64,000 bases of DNA from Helicoverpa zea (GCF_022581195.2 NC_061454.1:3720001-3784000), one strand, 5' to 3'; positions 10,397 through 25,300 are shown, counted from the first letter of the stretch. Made by a program: numbers and translations. Notes: a model not told the origin generated them from the letters alone.

Positions 10397-13300
10397 TTAG
10401 AATTTGGTGTCGATGCACACCTTGACTGAAGAATCATCTTCTTCCACCTCGTCCATTGTTGACAGTCGCCTTTCTATTTCAGTTTGTGCGTTTTTGGACA
10501 TTATTAATTTCTTGTGTTTGTTACTGAAACGACAAGACAAGTATCAGCTAGTTAGTTTTTACAAATAAGCTCCTACACTGACACCAGTTTTTTGAAAGTT
10601 TAATCCCGGATATATTTCAGGCTCCCAGATAACATGTTACAGAATAAGGCAACAAGTATCTAACTTATAATAAAAAAGGTTCACAACAAATAAAGACTTA
10701 GTAACCACAGTTAATAATAATATTATTACGTAACGATACACTTCCAATTTCAATTTGATTTAATCAAGATATGGCAATCTATCTAACCTTTATGCTTTTA
10801 CCTATATGCTTTCCGCCTTAATTAGGATTAGAAGTTCGATCAGCTACATCCACACACACCTCGGATACTTGACCTAATTTTCATCATGAAAGCTAATTGC
10901 ATGTCACTTACTTTTTCTTTCCCGTCTTTGATTTAATATCTCGTTTCATCTTGTTGCTGTTATTGACTTGCTTCCAAATCCCCGTCTTGTTTACTTCCTC
11001 CGAAATATTTATTGACGTCAACGGAATATTCATTATGTTGCCATTTATCAGAGGAATTTGCAAGTTCTCTTGATATGACGGTGGGTTGCTCTTCGTGGCA
11101 TCCTACAATAGCACAACCTCAGATACTTCTTCAAAAATCAAATCAATGATTGAATGATAAAAAATATAAAATAAATCGGATTGTAGACACTACTCACCAT
11201 CATTCAAGTAATAAGGTAGAATGGCGAAAATAAAAAGGAAAATGTCGAAATAGCAAAAATAAAATGCTGGTGTGTGAACATAACACGAAGTTTATTTCTT
11301 AATACAGAGATTTAGGTACATGAGTAACAAAAAAAATCATTAAACTATAGGATGACAAAGGAAACTAAAACGGTTAAGGAGTGCAACATTTTAGTTTCGA
11401 CCGCAAAATTTTAATAGTTTTGCATGCCATCCCACCTCAGCGTCGCCAAGTTCCCGAAGTTCATCTTGGTTCCTTTTTGTCATTTCTGGCATCACGTCAT
11501 CGAGTATTTTCATCTCCCTTCTCGTGAAGAATAAGTCGAGAGCTTTTCTTATACCGATCATTACTACGAGCATCAATGGGAAAAGGATTGACGTCATTGA
11601 GAAGGATTTTATCACCCAAAGACAGACAAGACATGCTAGCTGAATTAGGGTGAAAATGTGGACTCGACGGATGGGCACCTAGAAGGAATCAACAATTAAA
11701 ATTTAAAACTCAGATGCGATGATTGTATCTGTGTTATCTTATGTTATCATTTAGTTACCTGTCTCAAGAACATATGATCAGGTTGATATTTCTGAGGCAT
11801 GAACATGATCAAGATTCTGTCGAAGAACTGTAGACCCTTCAGCGAAGCCACTCCCATATAAAGAAATACTCCAAAGAGGACAGGCATTGGTATATGGCTT
11901 AGAACAGGCGTCAGTATTACCGAACAACCAATCATTAAGAAGATTAAAATATGTGTCACTCTTTGTTCTCGCACTCCTAAAAATTGCGGCTTTTCTCCCG
12001 GAGCTGCACATTCGGACTCCACTTTCAGAGAATTCACGTGATTTATGCTCAACACTGTTGCTGCTACGAACCAGGGAAGTCCCATTACAGAGCATATCTG
12101 TATAAGGATCGCCAGTACAAATAAATCAAGATGGTAACCACAGCCTTTCTTCAACTTATTCTCTTTACGGTTTACTATAACAGCTGTAATCTGTTGATCC
12201 ATAAATATCAGTATGGTCCCCAAAAGTGCTGGTAATATGGCTACTAATGCTGACCAAAAAGGATTACCACTGAATGGAGTTATCACCCAGTTCCTGCTAG
12301 GTAATGTTGGTTTGAACTCTGAAGGTACTTCCAATTTTGGGGTCTTTACACCGACTTTGTAGTCCAAGAATGACATTGATAGTATGGCTATGATCACTGA
12401 GAAGTCGCTGATGATTTGGCGAACCTGCAAGAGTAGAAAAAAATAAGCTACCAGATTCCAATAAATGAATCGAAATAATTTTGATCATACGTACCTTCGA
12501 TGGGAAAAACAAGGAGTTCTTAAAATCTTTCAAGATGATCGAAATTGTAAACGTGCCCAGGAAAAGAATAATGGACATTAAGTATACGTCCGGAACATAT
12601 ACTTTCGTATCACATCCACCGCCAGCTAAGGTTCCATTGTAGAGCTGTAATTTGAGTACATTTGTCATTAGCTCGTTAGTATAACGAGGCGTACAAGCTA
12701 CATGTGTGAACTTGTTGTGACTAAGTAAAATAATATAATTAGTTGATACCTGACAAGACTCTTTGTCAACCGAAGTCCAATTAAACTGCTCCGGCACTTT
12801 AGAGTAATTGCTTGGCAAACAATAGCACTCATAATTGAGAGCTTCATCGGGGCGTGTCTTAAGAGGGTACTTTTTCCCTATAGATATTACATTTTCCACC
12901 GCCTACAACGTTATAAAAGTGAAATAACAAAAAGCTATTATAGTTTCTATATCGAAGATGTTGTTTCAGATGTTTACCTTGTAAATGAAAATAAAAGCTA
13001 TTAGGGTAGCGAAATTTTCTTCGGTAAATCTGGTTATGTAACAGACGAACGCGCTCGCATCGATCGCTACCAGAATTACCAAAATTATTGTTATCCACGT
13101 CCCGATACAAAACCTGAATGACATGTAATTCCAGCCGATCTGACGACAGAATTCAAATACAATTGTCTCGAATACTAAAACTGGGCCTGTCGATCCTAAA
13201 ATTGTTAAAGGTTGTCCTGAAAAAAATCCGTAACCCATCCCACAGACGAATCCGGATATTAATGATTCCATAGCAGCCATATTTTTTCCAGTGGCTTCGC

Positions 13301-16300
13301 CTAACAGTCCTCCAAATGTAATTATAGGCGACAAACATGCGAAATATAAAAATATCCATGAGGCGACACACTGTATCGCCAATGCATCTTTAAAATCAGA
13401 CCAGTACCAGGGCATCTTCCTTTTGAGATCATTTATTAACCCTCCAAAAAGTCTACCACTTCTAGCTAACCCTGATTCCTCCCTCTGCCTTTGTTCTTCC
13501 TCCTCTTCGTCCAATTCCTCTTTCGGATTATTATCGTTTGGCCGTTTTCGAGGATCTTGGGAAGGTATGGCTGCTGGAGGTTCAATACGAATAGCTGGAT
13601 CCCATTCTCCAGGTGGCAGAACTGTCACTGCATCGAGAAATTCATCTATGCCAGCTAGAAGATGATCTCTTTTCTTAGCCCTATATGCCACTTCATGAAA
13701 AATTTCATCAGACATCAGGGTAGCCATAGCTCGGCCTATTTCATGGAAACTAGAATTGCTGTTAGGTGGTCCGAGTAAAACGAACATAAATCTGGTTGGC
13801 ACTGGGACTTCGGTCAAATCGCCCATTATTGTTCCTGTTTTCAGTCTGACAAATGCTGACAGAGTTTTTTCGAGAAAGTCTACTTCTCCCACGAGGATAT
13901 TGGATGCTTCTGCTCCCGGTGGTATTTTCCGCATAAAGTTTGTGTTGCATTTGTGATTTATGTCTCCGTTCATGGGAAGATCACCAGAGCTATGATTCCT
14001 TTGCATTGATATACTGCTGGGACTTTTCACCATTCCGTCATCGTGAGTAGCACCTGAAATTATAAAGCTATGTGATTCTAGGTTTAAGTTGTAACATTTT
14101 TACACTTAAAAGCATTTGTTACACCAAACACCACTTAAAAAATTGTGCGTATCGTGTCAAAGCAGAGTTATAATAAAATATTAAACATTTACAAGAACTT
14201 TGAGTGGGACTATTTTACTTTTATTAAATGGATCATGAGGTATGGAGCTAATTACTTACAAACAACTCAGTTGACAAATAACAAAATTTAAAACAATTTT
14301 GGACATCTCAATCATTCATTCATTAATTTTATAATATTACGTAGGCATGAGCGAAAGCTGACGTTTAGCAGACTGTACCGAAATAAGGACACCAGCGTTC
14401 AGCAGAGAAACATGGACATGGACATAGCGAGGTGAAGTTTGAAAATGATAAAGAGGTAAGAAACAGAAAACAGTAAGAAAGAGAAGAAACAACAATGATG
14501 AGGAAAGCGGTTACCCGCACTAGGGATGCCTAGGAAACGACTGAATTCTCCTTTGTAAGAGTGGCCGCTGGTTGAACCGCCTTCTTCAACTGTAATAATA
14601 TAATGCCAATATTCAAAGGGATCTTAGAATAAGGGTCACAGATATATACAGATTAGTAGAACCTTCTCCAAACACTACACCGATAAAAAACAACATTAAA
14701 ATTAGCCTCGTGCGTGCTATTGTGAATGTCAGTAAAAGGGCGTGAGATCAGTGAGCAGTTAGTGTTAGGTACCATTTCACGCATGGCTAACCTGGTACAG
14801 CCAGATAAGAACCTCTGGCATCAGACGCTTGAAGGAGAGCGGTGTGAGGAGACGAGGTGGACCCCCGACAACTCCTCGAACTGGAGCGTCGAGAGCCACC
14901 TTCCTGGAAATCTGATAGGATCGGAAGACCCGTGTATTGTAAACTAGAAAGATTTTATTACTCAAACATGATTTTAGGAAAAGTTGGTAAAACATAAGCT
15001 AAACTTACTTTTACAGGATGAATGGTTTCGTCCGATATCGGCCAGAGAACGGATCAAAGGTAGCCTTGACATATTATTGTGATGGTTCCGTCGCTCATGC
15101 TGATGCCTGTGCCTCCTCAATAAAGCGTCTTTGACCTTCTCTCTACAATCATATCCTATGCCACCATCGGCTACCATATTATCTAGTACATTATCAGCCA
15201 CCTGTTCCAAAGAACCAGCTTCCATATCCAAGATTACCGACCCATTGAGTATGAGACTCCGTAATTCAAAAAGAGAGTGCAGTGATAAAGTCGCTACGTG
15301 AGGTTTTGACCATCTATTTCCACCTTCTTCAACGTCTTCTTCGAATTTAATCCATCTGGCTGTCTCTTTCCATTCAAGTTCATCTCCATCTTTAACCAGT
15401 TCCTCCATTTCGGAGAACAGTGGGTGTGACTCAAGAGTAGAATCATCGACATCTTCGCCAAGTATAAACTGTACTCTCTGAGCTGGTGGGGTCACTGAAA
15501 TATAAAATGTAGATTTAGAAAATACGCAAATACTCGTAGATTATTTAGAATACTAAACATCTAGAAATTTTAGGGAAAAGTAAAAAGAAATTACTAAATC
15601 TCGAAGGATCATGAATAAAACAAAGAATAAAAATGTAAGCTGTAGAAACATGCTAAAGTAATCTTTAATGGAAAGATCCTGATTGAATAATCCATGCTTA
15701 AGACGCCGATGGAATGAGGTTCTATCTATAAATGGAGTTTAGAAATTGAAAAGGAAATTGGATTGAATTTTGTACTACGATATCTTACATGTTTCGCCGT
15801 CATCTGTTACGCTTAGCCTTCTGACTCGCGACATTAACCCCGGTCCTAAGGATTGGTAACTAATGAGAATAATTTGGATTAAAGGTAAATTTTCCTACCA
15901 TGAATGGAATATTAGGTATTTATTATTATGTTGGGACTAGGTTAATAATCTCCCAGTGAATTATGACGCTCTGGAAACTAACAAGCAGCATTGTGTTGGT
16001 CTCAAAGGAGTTAATTCTATAAGCTTAGTAATTTTGTACAAGGGCGCGTACGACGTCATATAAAATTGTCTCATATTGTGCTGTGAAATTACTTGGCAAG
16101 GTCACAAGGGTGTCATGCTTTTTTAATTCTGATGAAGAGACAGAGATTCTCAAAGTGTCTTGTATTTTTATATCTAGGTACTGCAGAACTTCTTGTGATG
16201 ACTTTTTTGTGTAAGGCTTTATATATTACTTAAAATAAATAACTCAGACACTGAGTAAATACTCGTGAACGAACAAGCCGTACTTTATTAAAGTTAATTT

Positions 16301-19300
16301 CTGTAAACAGTTTAAGGATTAAGGCATTAAATTAAGAATACTAATTCTGTCACGTTTGCGACCTTAAGATAAAAATTAATTAATATTAAGGTTTATTCCA
16401 AGATATCAGTGTGCGAGTCAGAAACGGGACCTTAGTGAATAATGTTTTCTGTGCCATTGTTTTTCTAATCCTCTAATCCAAGCAATCAGTCAACACAGTT
16501 GTATTTTCTGCCAATATTAAGCAAAATGTCTCCTTTTTTGCTATGGGAAATCAAATGACTCCTCCCGCTGTGGGTTAGCAGCGTGAGGGAGTGTCCCAGT
16601 CCCGACAGGCGTTGGCCCTGCTGGGCCCTGCTGAGCAAAATATCTCCTCAAATTGAAAAACCGAGATATCGTCTTATTTTAACACTGCTTTCCAAAAAGG
16701 CGGTGGTTCTCAATTGGAATGCTTATGTTTTTTTTTTTATGTAATCACAAGAGGTTCTCTTATCCTAACTCTTACCAGGTCTTTCCACATCCTTCTCTCC
16801 ATTACGATGATGGTGTTTGTGCTTCCTATGGGAATGTCTTCGCGCTGGCACGTGCACTCCCACGAATACTGTGTGGGCGCGGTGGCCTGCAACAATGTTA
16901 TATGCTATGTATATTGGCGTGTTGCTATTATGTCTTCCGTTAGTGGCTTCATTTGCTTCTAGAGGGTACTTCCAGTGCCCCGTAGCCTGTATGTTACATT
17001 TGATATATACCTATACTAGCAGGTTTTACAAAAATCCTTTATGCCGTTTGCGTGTGGAGGGGTAAAAAACATACAATAAAAACTTTCGCACTAAAGTAAA
17101 AGTAGTCAATGAGTAGTAAAAGTGAAGTGTGATTAAATGGTCCCATTAAATTGGGTTTTTGGAGCTATGTGGGTTTACCAAACATTTAGTAGCTTAGAAA
17201 TTAGTGCTCGTTGAAACAAGACGTAAAAATGAAATTAAATAAAACAATACATAATTTGAAATGCATCATAGTATGAGAGCGAAGAGTCACTCAGTCCATA
17301 GTTCTCACATATTAATAGGGGTTAAAGTATGAAATTGCCGATTTGTACTGAAAATCTAAATTGTAATTTTTTATTTTTTTTTACAAACTTGTTTCATCAA
17401 AATAGTTGCCATTATTATCTATACATTTCGGCCATCTAATAGGAAGGTCATTTATGCCTTTACGATAGAACTCTGAGGATCTAGACTGCATAAACTGCGT
17501 GAAAGAATTTTGTTCTGCCTCCTGGGAAGAAAACTTCTTGTCACGCAGATAATTGTCCAAATCACAAAAAAAATGGTCGTCCGTTAGAGCAAGGTCTGGC
17601 GAATATGGAGGAAGACGAATAGTTTCTAACTGTGTGAGGTCTCGCGTTGTCATGGAGCAATAACGGTGAAGGTCGATTCATGAGTCGTGGCTGTTTTACT
17701 GCTCATTTTTTCAACATTATTCGGTGTTCGGCTGGGTATCTGGGTAGTTTGACTAGGATCGGCGTTCACCGTCTCTCTTAATTTCTCGTTAATCACCTGT
17801 CATCACCTCGTGGCTCGTTCTTCAAGTCGAAGTTTCCACCACGAAAGCGTTTAATCCAAAATCGCACGGTGCGTTCATTAGCAGACACCTCTTCAAATGC
17901 AGCACTGATATTGCGGGCTGTTTCTGCCGTTTACTTCCGCGTTGGAACTCATATTCAAAAATTACTCAAATTTTCGCAGTATCCATCTTTCTTGTTTAAG
18001 TCGAATAACAAAAACAATTGAACATCGATAATCAAATGTTTCACATTTTTTCAAAGAAGAACATCGCAGAAACCATGCGAAAAAAGTTTCATTCGAAAAC
18101 CTCAAACCATGAAGACATTCATGGCAATTCAAAAACCTACTAGAATAAAACGGCAATTTCATACTTTAACCTCTAATATTTTAGCTATTTGGTACAGAGT
18201 TCATCAATCCCATATTCCGAATAAACAACAATACCCCAAAACTGAAACAAATAAGTCAACATTTCATTACAATTATCTTAATTAGAATTTATTTTAACTT
18301 CAATACTCATTGGAAAGTTTGTATTTTGTCCCTCGAGGGAGATATTTACTCGTGATGAAGAGGGATGCTGATTTTGTGAGGGTATTTTAATGTGATAGAA
18401 CTTTAAGAGCTTAATTTGTTGTTTTGTTAACCCGTGGGGTTGATGAGAATTAGAAGATAGGTATGTAGCTAGATGACTTGTTTGTGTAATTAAATCATTA
18501 GGTATGTTCTTCGATTCGTTACTGAAGTATTTGCTGTTGGATAACCTCTATCTGCTTAATTTTTGCCATTGATTCATTTAATATACGTTTGTTGATTTCT
18601 TTATTTTTCTCGTGATTAAATTTTTTCAATATTAATTTTAAAAATATGTAAAATATCCGGCACATTCTCATGACAAATCAAAACAACTGTTCCTAACATG
18701 ATACTTAACCCTATAACTTCACAAATATTTAATGACGTTGTTGTCCATAATACCGTACTTCTTTAGTCCGATTTGGTATTCCAGCATTTGATAGCCTTAC
18801 GGTTCTCAATAATCGATCTTAGGTTAAAGTTAGGCGAGCCACAATTAGCCAGAGAGCTTCGATCTCAATGCGGCTAGTCTACAGTGTTTGCGGTTACAAA
18901 TGCCTCTCTCTGATACTGGATTGATGACAGAGCTACTGAAGTGTGACTAGGGAACTTGAAATCTAGTCCCAACTAGCACACTGATGGAAATAGCAGCCTA
19001 TTTTGCAACTGTTAGCTGTACAGTAGTGCTTTAGGGGTTCCGAAAGTAACTTTAAGTTCTACTATTGCTTCCGTAGCTGCTCATAGCTGTAAATATCACT
19101 TAAGGCAGCAGAAACTGAACCAAATGTCACTCTAGGTTTTACAAGAGATCATTCTACAACCCAATTGCAGCCTACATCTTTAAAAGAGAGTTCAAACAAT
19201 TATGTTACAGGTTAAAGCTGCAAAAAAGTTTCTATTGCCGCTGATGTACGCGTTAGAACTGCATAAAGACTCTAATTGTAGACTTTTTAACGGAACTGTA

Positions 19301-22300
19301 TAAAAGATATATTTATCACTTTTCTGCCACTAAAGGTTCCATTGCAGAAGCGATTTGTTCTTTTGTGCAGGCTTAAGTAGGAATTTGAACCTCTGTTCCA
19401 CTTATAGCCACATTAAGGCTCCACAATAGAAGCAGGAGGTTAATAGACATTGCCTGCTCATTTGGATACATTCTGTTATTTTATTCACAAACACAAGCAA
19501 GGGTCCCGTAGATTTTGTTTTCTCAATTACTGATAACGAATCAGTTACAAAGGAAAAATAATGTTTGTTTTGAAGTAAAAAAAAACTTATAACAGAAAAT
19601 ATGTATTTATTCAAGAATATAATTTAAAATCAGTAGCTCCATTTATTTACTCTCAAGTATAGTGAAACACTCCGTTTTCCCATTTAGATGGACAGATGCA
19701 AAGTTCTTGTTTATTTTGTTGTGCATTATAAGTTTGAATTATTTTGAACGGTACTCTGAAAACAAGGTAACACATAGTAATTAAGTGTTAAACAATTAAG
19801 AATAATATATCATCGTATTATAGAGTTTCCAACGACTTCTACGGATCTCTAAACAAGAAGCCATTAATAGTGTGGTTTGATATATGCAGTATCACAGTGT
19901 AGACTTGAACTGCAATAGTGGTACAGATATTACTTGGACCTTCAGAAGAGTGAAACTTAGCGCTATGACGCGCACAGAGGAGTTTTTAAGGTTGAAGTTG
20001 CAACTTAAAGCTGCTTTCAATGGACGCCATGTTTACAAGATAATTATTTATTATAGTTCGGCCATTCAGAGAATGCGTTCCTGACACGTCGCGATTGAAC
20101 TGACGACGTAATAACATTCATTGATTATTGATATAATAATGTTGTTTTAATGCTCCTCAATTGTTAAAACGGTAAACAACCAGCAAAAATATTTTTATCG
20201 TAACTGCAACGCCATTGCAAAGTTACGTCGTCAGTTCAATCGCGACGTGTCAGGAACGCATTCTCTGAATGGCCGAACTATAGTAATCGAGAAACTAATA
20301 GGTGGGTCGTTTTCAAAAAATTTGTAAAAAACAGATATGAAACAGATAGGAAAGCTATATTGTTATAACGGAAAAGTAACAGAGACGAATTATTAGGGTC
20401 AGTATATAACGACGTACTTTTAAAAGAAAATAAGTAGATAGTAGTATTCGAATTGTTCTCTATAATTTCGCTGTCGTCCACCTGGTGTTAGTGGCATATT
20501 GCCTGTGAAGAAAAGAAAACCTTAATACATAAATATTAAATATTCTAAAACAAACCCCACAGCAATTCTTATACCCGAACTAAAGCCATTCGTAGGTAGG
20601 TAACTATCCCAAACTTATCCCATTATAATACATGATGTTACCTGCAAATATCGATTGTAAAAATGTATATCGATAGAAAACATTTTCGAGTTTTATATTT
20701 TATTAGTGGATTGATTTTTATTTACTCTGTTCATGTCGACTTTTCGTAAAGATACCTTTATAAAATTATAAAATAATAAGAAAAGTGGTAGGTTTGATTA
20801 AATACGTTTTTATCTCGGTACGTACACTGTGAACAAACCTTAACCGTTCATATCTGTTACGTCACAGAAAAAAGTAATCGATATGATAACCGATATGAAT
20901 AAATTGCTTGTGTCTAATCTAAAAAAATCTCTTTTTCAATGCTAATTCTTACTTTATACGAAACTTGTATAGTACAGTGATAGTGTCAATATACATTTAT
21001 TCTAAGCTGAGTTATAAAACAGTAAAAGTACTTACCGATACTTTAAAAGTCTCACAGTAATAAGTAACTTTTAATTGTCGAATAATCACTGCACCACAAT
21101 ATTTCGTGCTTGTTGCGCTTCTCAAAATTACCGAACATTTTTGATTCGTCGATTCTTTTGACAGTTCAGTTGCTAATGTTTTAGGTAAAATAATTTTGAT
21201 AACTACTACAAAAATATTAAAATTACTAATGTAACAGACAGGAATAACAGAAATGAAGTGAAATCAAGACTTGCTTTAATTAATTATTCCTGAATTCTGC
21301 GTGTTATATTTCATGATAATTTTAGCAAATTCCTTCAGGTTCCACAATGCTCTGCTAAGAAATCAATTATTTGTCAGTTAAAATACTAATATTGAATAAT
21401 AAAATGTTTTCTAAATGTCGCGCCAAAAATGTGGACACGCATTGCTTATATGAAAACAAATGTTCTACGTTGTAGTTTTCTTTTAAAATTAATCATTCAT
21501 TGAGGATTATGGGGCGTTATTTTTGTTTTTCATAATGCTGAAATAAATGTTTATTCTGTTTTAAGAGTAATTAGCTAGTAGCTATTCTTTAAAAAAGAAT
21601 AACTCTGTTGGACGTTTTAATATACAATTTTTTTGAATATGACCCAGGTTTTTATCGCATTTGTAGTAAAATGTATCTAAATATCGAACAAGCAACTTAC
21701 TAAAAACGAATGTAGTCCAGTATGTAATTTCAATATCGTGTAGGTATGTGATACAAAAATATTTATATAATAATAATTTATATATTTTACGATATTCTGA
21801 GGTAATTATTGAGGCGCGTTAAAAATACTTCAACAATATCAACTATATTCACGATAAACTGATCTGCGTTTGTAGCTACTTACCATATAATACAAAATAT
21901 AGCTCAAAAACACTTACCTTCACTTAATATTTATTTGTATTCAGTAATGTCTGACTCAGGAACAACAAATATATTTTATAAATGAGAGACAAGATGAACG
22001 ATCAGTGAAGTTTTCGTCATTCAGCTAAATTTGTCATTCATTCAATCATCGCCATAAGAGCTTTAGTATGGTGTTAATTATTAGTTGCCGCTCCTGTATC
22101 GCTTTTATGCCTCTACTATGAAGTTCTAATGGAACTATAGACTGCAAAAAGTTGTGCCCCTTTGGCTGCAAAGCTGCTGCATAAGGTCTGTAGAGCAGGC
22201 TCTGGCGCTTAAGCTTGGCACCTTTAGTAATAATCGGATTGGCTCTAAAGCTCTCAAGCAACAGTTTTGTGCTACTTTCGAGTAGTTCTGATGCTGTTTT

Positions 22301-25300
22301 TGGTTTGTCACTAATGTCTTTAGTTATATTTTCTCAGTTACTGTTGGCAAACTAGATTTATAAAACACAATAAATATTATAAAACTAAAGAATTTGTGTT
22401 CGCTTAAATGCGCTAATCTCAGGAGCGACTGTCCATTAATTGGTGAAGTCTTTGAGTAACCCCGGAACGAGAAACTCGCCGGCGCTAGCCAGTTATATAC
22501 TGAGATAGTCAAGTAATATTAAGGTAGGTATATATACACAGAAACAGTGCTCATTCTTAATTTTCAAAGCCAAGTGAAATGCATAAAATATTCAGTCATC
22601 AAACTTTGAAGTCATCGAATTTCAAGAACATTTAACTCGATATTGAATTCTTATAATTACTTATGTAGAATTAATAACACATCACTTCTTACGTATTTAT
22701 TTGCATAGTTACAATAACATGACATTCCCTAGGAGATACGCGATCGGCCATGCGTTGTGACAGGTTAATCTCTTGTGTTAGCGTGGGCTGAAATAGCTAT
22801 TAGTTATAGAATTATTGTGGTTTATTATACCTATTCATTTCTATATATTTGCTTTGTTAGTTCCTAGATACGCGCCTATATTTTTCAAATGTGAGACAAT
22901 ACTAAAGTGTCTTCGAGATAGTTTCTGAAAACCCATAAAGCCACTTTGTACCTAAATCAGAAATGAAACCTGGCACCTTAGGACAACTGCGCTGATGGTT
23001 TAAATTATTCAAGAAAATAACATTAACAGTATAATCATCATCAGCCCTTTTAATGCCCCTCAACAAAACTACGACCTCATACAGAGAAGAAATGAGCGTG
23101 AATAAAAATATAGAACGACTATATTCACTCACCAACCAAAATAAATTCAAAACCTCTATCCAGCAGAATTAGATAACGAGGTCGTCATGAAACTGGCTGG
23201 TACAAAAACTACGTACATACCAGTGTACAGAGGTCCATGCATGTGCACACTGAAGAGTCATTGTGATGAACACGCAGACGGAATGCATAATGTACGGAAT
23301 GACGTGGCAGGTGTGACTGTTTTACGTTTCATTGCTGGGTCATTTTTTAAACGTATTCTTTTTAGGACCATTTTTCATGTGTTATGGTTACAATAATGTG
23401 TTTGTAATTATTGGCAGAATGTTTCTATCATCATCATCAGTCTTTGTTATTGCCTCAAAGCTGGGCATGTGCCTCCTCTCACATAAAGAAGGATTGAGCG
23501 TTGATCATTCTTCGAGATGTTTTCCTTCGCCATAGTTTGAGGTTGCTATAGAATTATTCAAAAATTGTACAGAAAAGAAACAGCTAGTTTAGCGTAACAC
23601 TCGCAGACAGCAAAATACAAGTTCATAAGAATGACAAATGTTGTAGAATAATATTACTGTAGTAGACTGTGTAAATTATATTCATAAGAACAGAGAGTTT
23701 CTGATGAGTTATACAATAAATAGAATACGCTGATTAATTGTTCCCGAGGATAAATAAGTGTCTATTTTCCTGGGGATAGGTCTCCCGCCTCTTGGCTTGC
23801 CTTCACCGCCCGGTCAGAGTGGAGTCGCTAGAGTAGGGTTAGCAGCCCGCTCGGAGGGTAGGTGCCTCGTGGTAAGTGGCGAGTGGGCCGGTGATGCTGG
23901 ACCCACAGGGAGCGCGTGATCTGCGTTTAAAGTCCGCCGAGGTATCCTCACCCTTCAGCCGCTCATGTACCTGTTGCCCCCTTGTTGCGATTTAGCGACT
24001 GATTCCCGGGGGCCCAGTAAGTGAGTTGGCGAGTCTCCACCTGCCTTTTTTACGTGTATTTATTACATTGTTATCGGCAGGTGCCATAGTTCCCGTAGTT
24101 CCCCCATTCTTAGTCCACTAGCATCCCATCACAATAGCCCAAGTAGTTTTCATCCATAGTTAGCAATAGTTTAGCACAGAACCGGGGATTGTCCTTGGGT
24201 ACATTTCTATAGTGTATACAGGGATAATCGTCGGTTTTGTGTCACCATTTCATTAAAGTTGTCTCAAAAGGGCTTCAGCGTGTTGGCTTCGGCCCCACGT
24301 TCGCCTCCCAAAAATCCGGGACTCTGTAGTCCCGAGGTCTGGTAGAGACATACAAGAATAATAATAATTCTTTATTGACATAAAATTGTGAACATACAAA
24401 CACTTACAAAATAAAAGATAAACAGAGCCCATACGGGAGTAACGCAATATAACACAATAATTATGTAGTAGGTATTTGTTTGAACTCTGGTACCCAAGGT
24501 AAGATTTAACTTGTATTATAGGTACCAGTATTCTCACATTTAGTTGTACACAAAGTTACATTGAATGCATCAGAAGACGGTTACAAGTGCGTGCGTGTTT
24601 ATTAATTGTAGACTTCGTTTGTATGTATGTGTTTGTGTTGTGTGTGTTATGAGTGAATTTATGTGTTATGTAAAAAGGTGTGTAGGTGTATGTTATGTAG
24701 AGAATGTGTGTATGTGATATTTATGTTATGTGAAATGTAATTTCGTGAAGGTTATCCTAGATTTGACATTTTTAATAGATTTTCTGTTTCATTATAGCTC
24801 TGGCCATGTAGCCACATAGAAACCACGGTTTTACATTGTCGTTTGTTGAGAGAGGAAATGTTACAAAATTTATTTATTTTATTGTAAAGGTGTCCTCCAA
24901 TAATGTGGAAATGACGTTGGGCTAGTGTTGTTCTACAGCGTAGAGTAGGAAATACCTTGTGAGAGCGTCGTCTCGTCCCCGATATTGTAAAAGGTTTCAG
25001 TGATGAATGTTTTTTGAGAACAGTATTGAGGACAAATAGCTGTCTCACTGTGAGTACCTGACAATCCTTGTAAACTGTATTTGTCGGATGTCTAAAGGGT
25101 TTGAAGGTCATCACTTTTAGAACCGCTCTTTGTGCCCGCTCTAAATGCAGAAGAAGTGTCTTGGGCGCCCCTCCCCACACAGTGATGCAGTATGTAATGA
25201 CCGACTGACATAAGGCATAATAAACTGTCTTCAAGGTGGCGTAGTCGGTGGAATGTCTCAGTTTTTTAAATATATGGATAAGTTTCCGTATCCGAGATGT

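Larger units (their letters stand above)
16887..20481. other. NDAE1 intron carrying a mariner and MITE copy 2
   Basis: Besides the elements listed separately, 18880-19430 and 19860-20040 hold a diffuse low-order repetition of short words such as AGCTG, TCTA and GGAACT; the same style recurs at 22060-22260. No coding exon is supported. Confidence 0.4.

Noticed and set aside
13291..13956. Plus-strand ORFs opposite the SLC4 exon 12978-14053
   Set aside because: Antisense shadows; the minus strand shows unmistakable SLC4 motifs.
14726..14995. Minus-strand 72-codon ORF (YNTRVFRSYQ frame) as an NDAE1 exon
   Set aside because: Using the upstream acceptor TTTCTAG in this frame makes the next exon hit a stop; the GGSRRSSSRS frame through the acceptor at 14912 keeps both phases.
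16714..17065. Three overlapping plus-strand ORFs of 74-82 codons
   Set aside because: They overlap NDAE1 exon 2 in antisense and lack their own splice or start context.
24253..24537. Minus-strand 94-codon ORF
   Set aside because: It crosses the junction between two LINE 3' regions and has no protein-like character.
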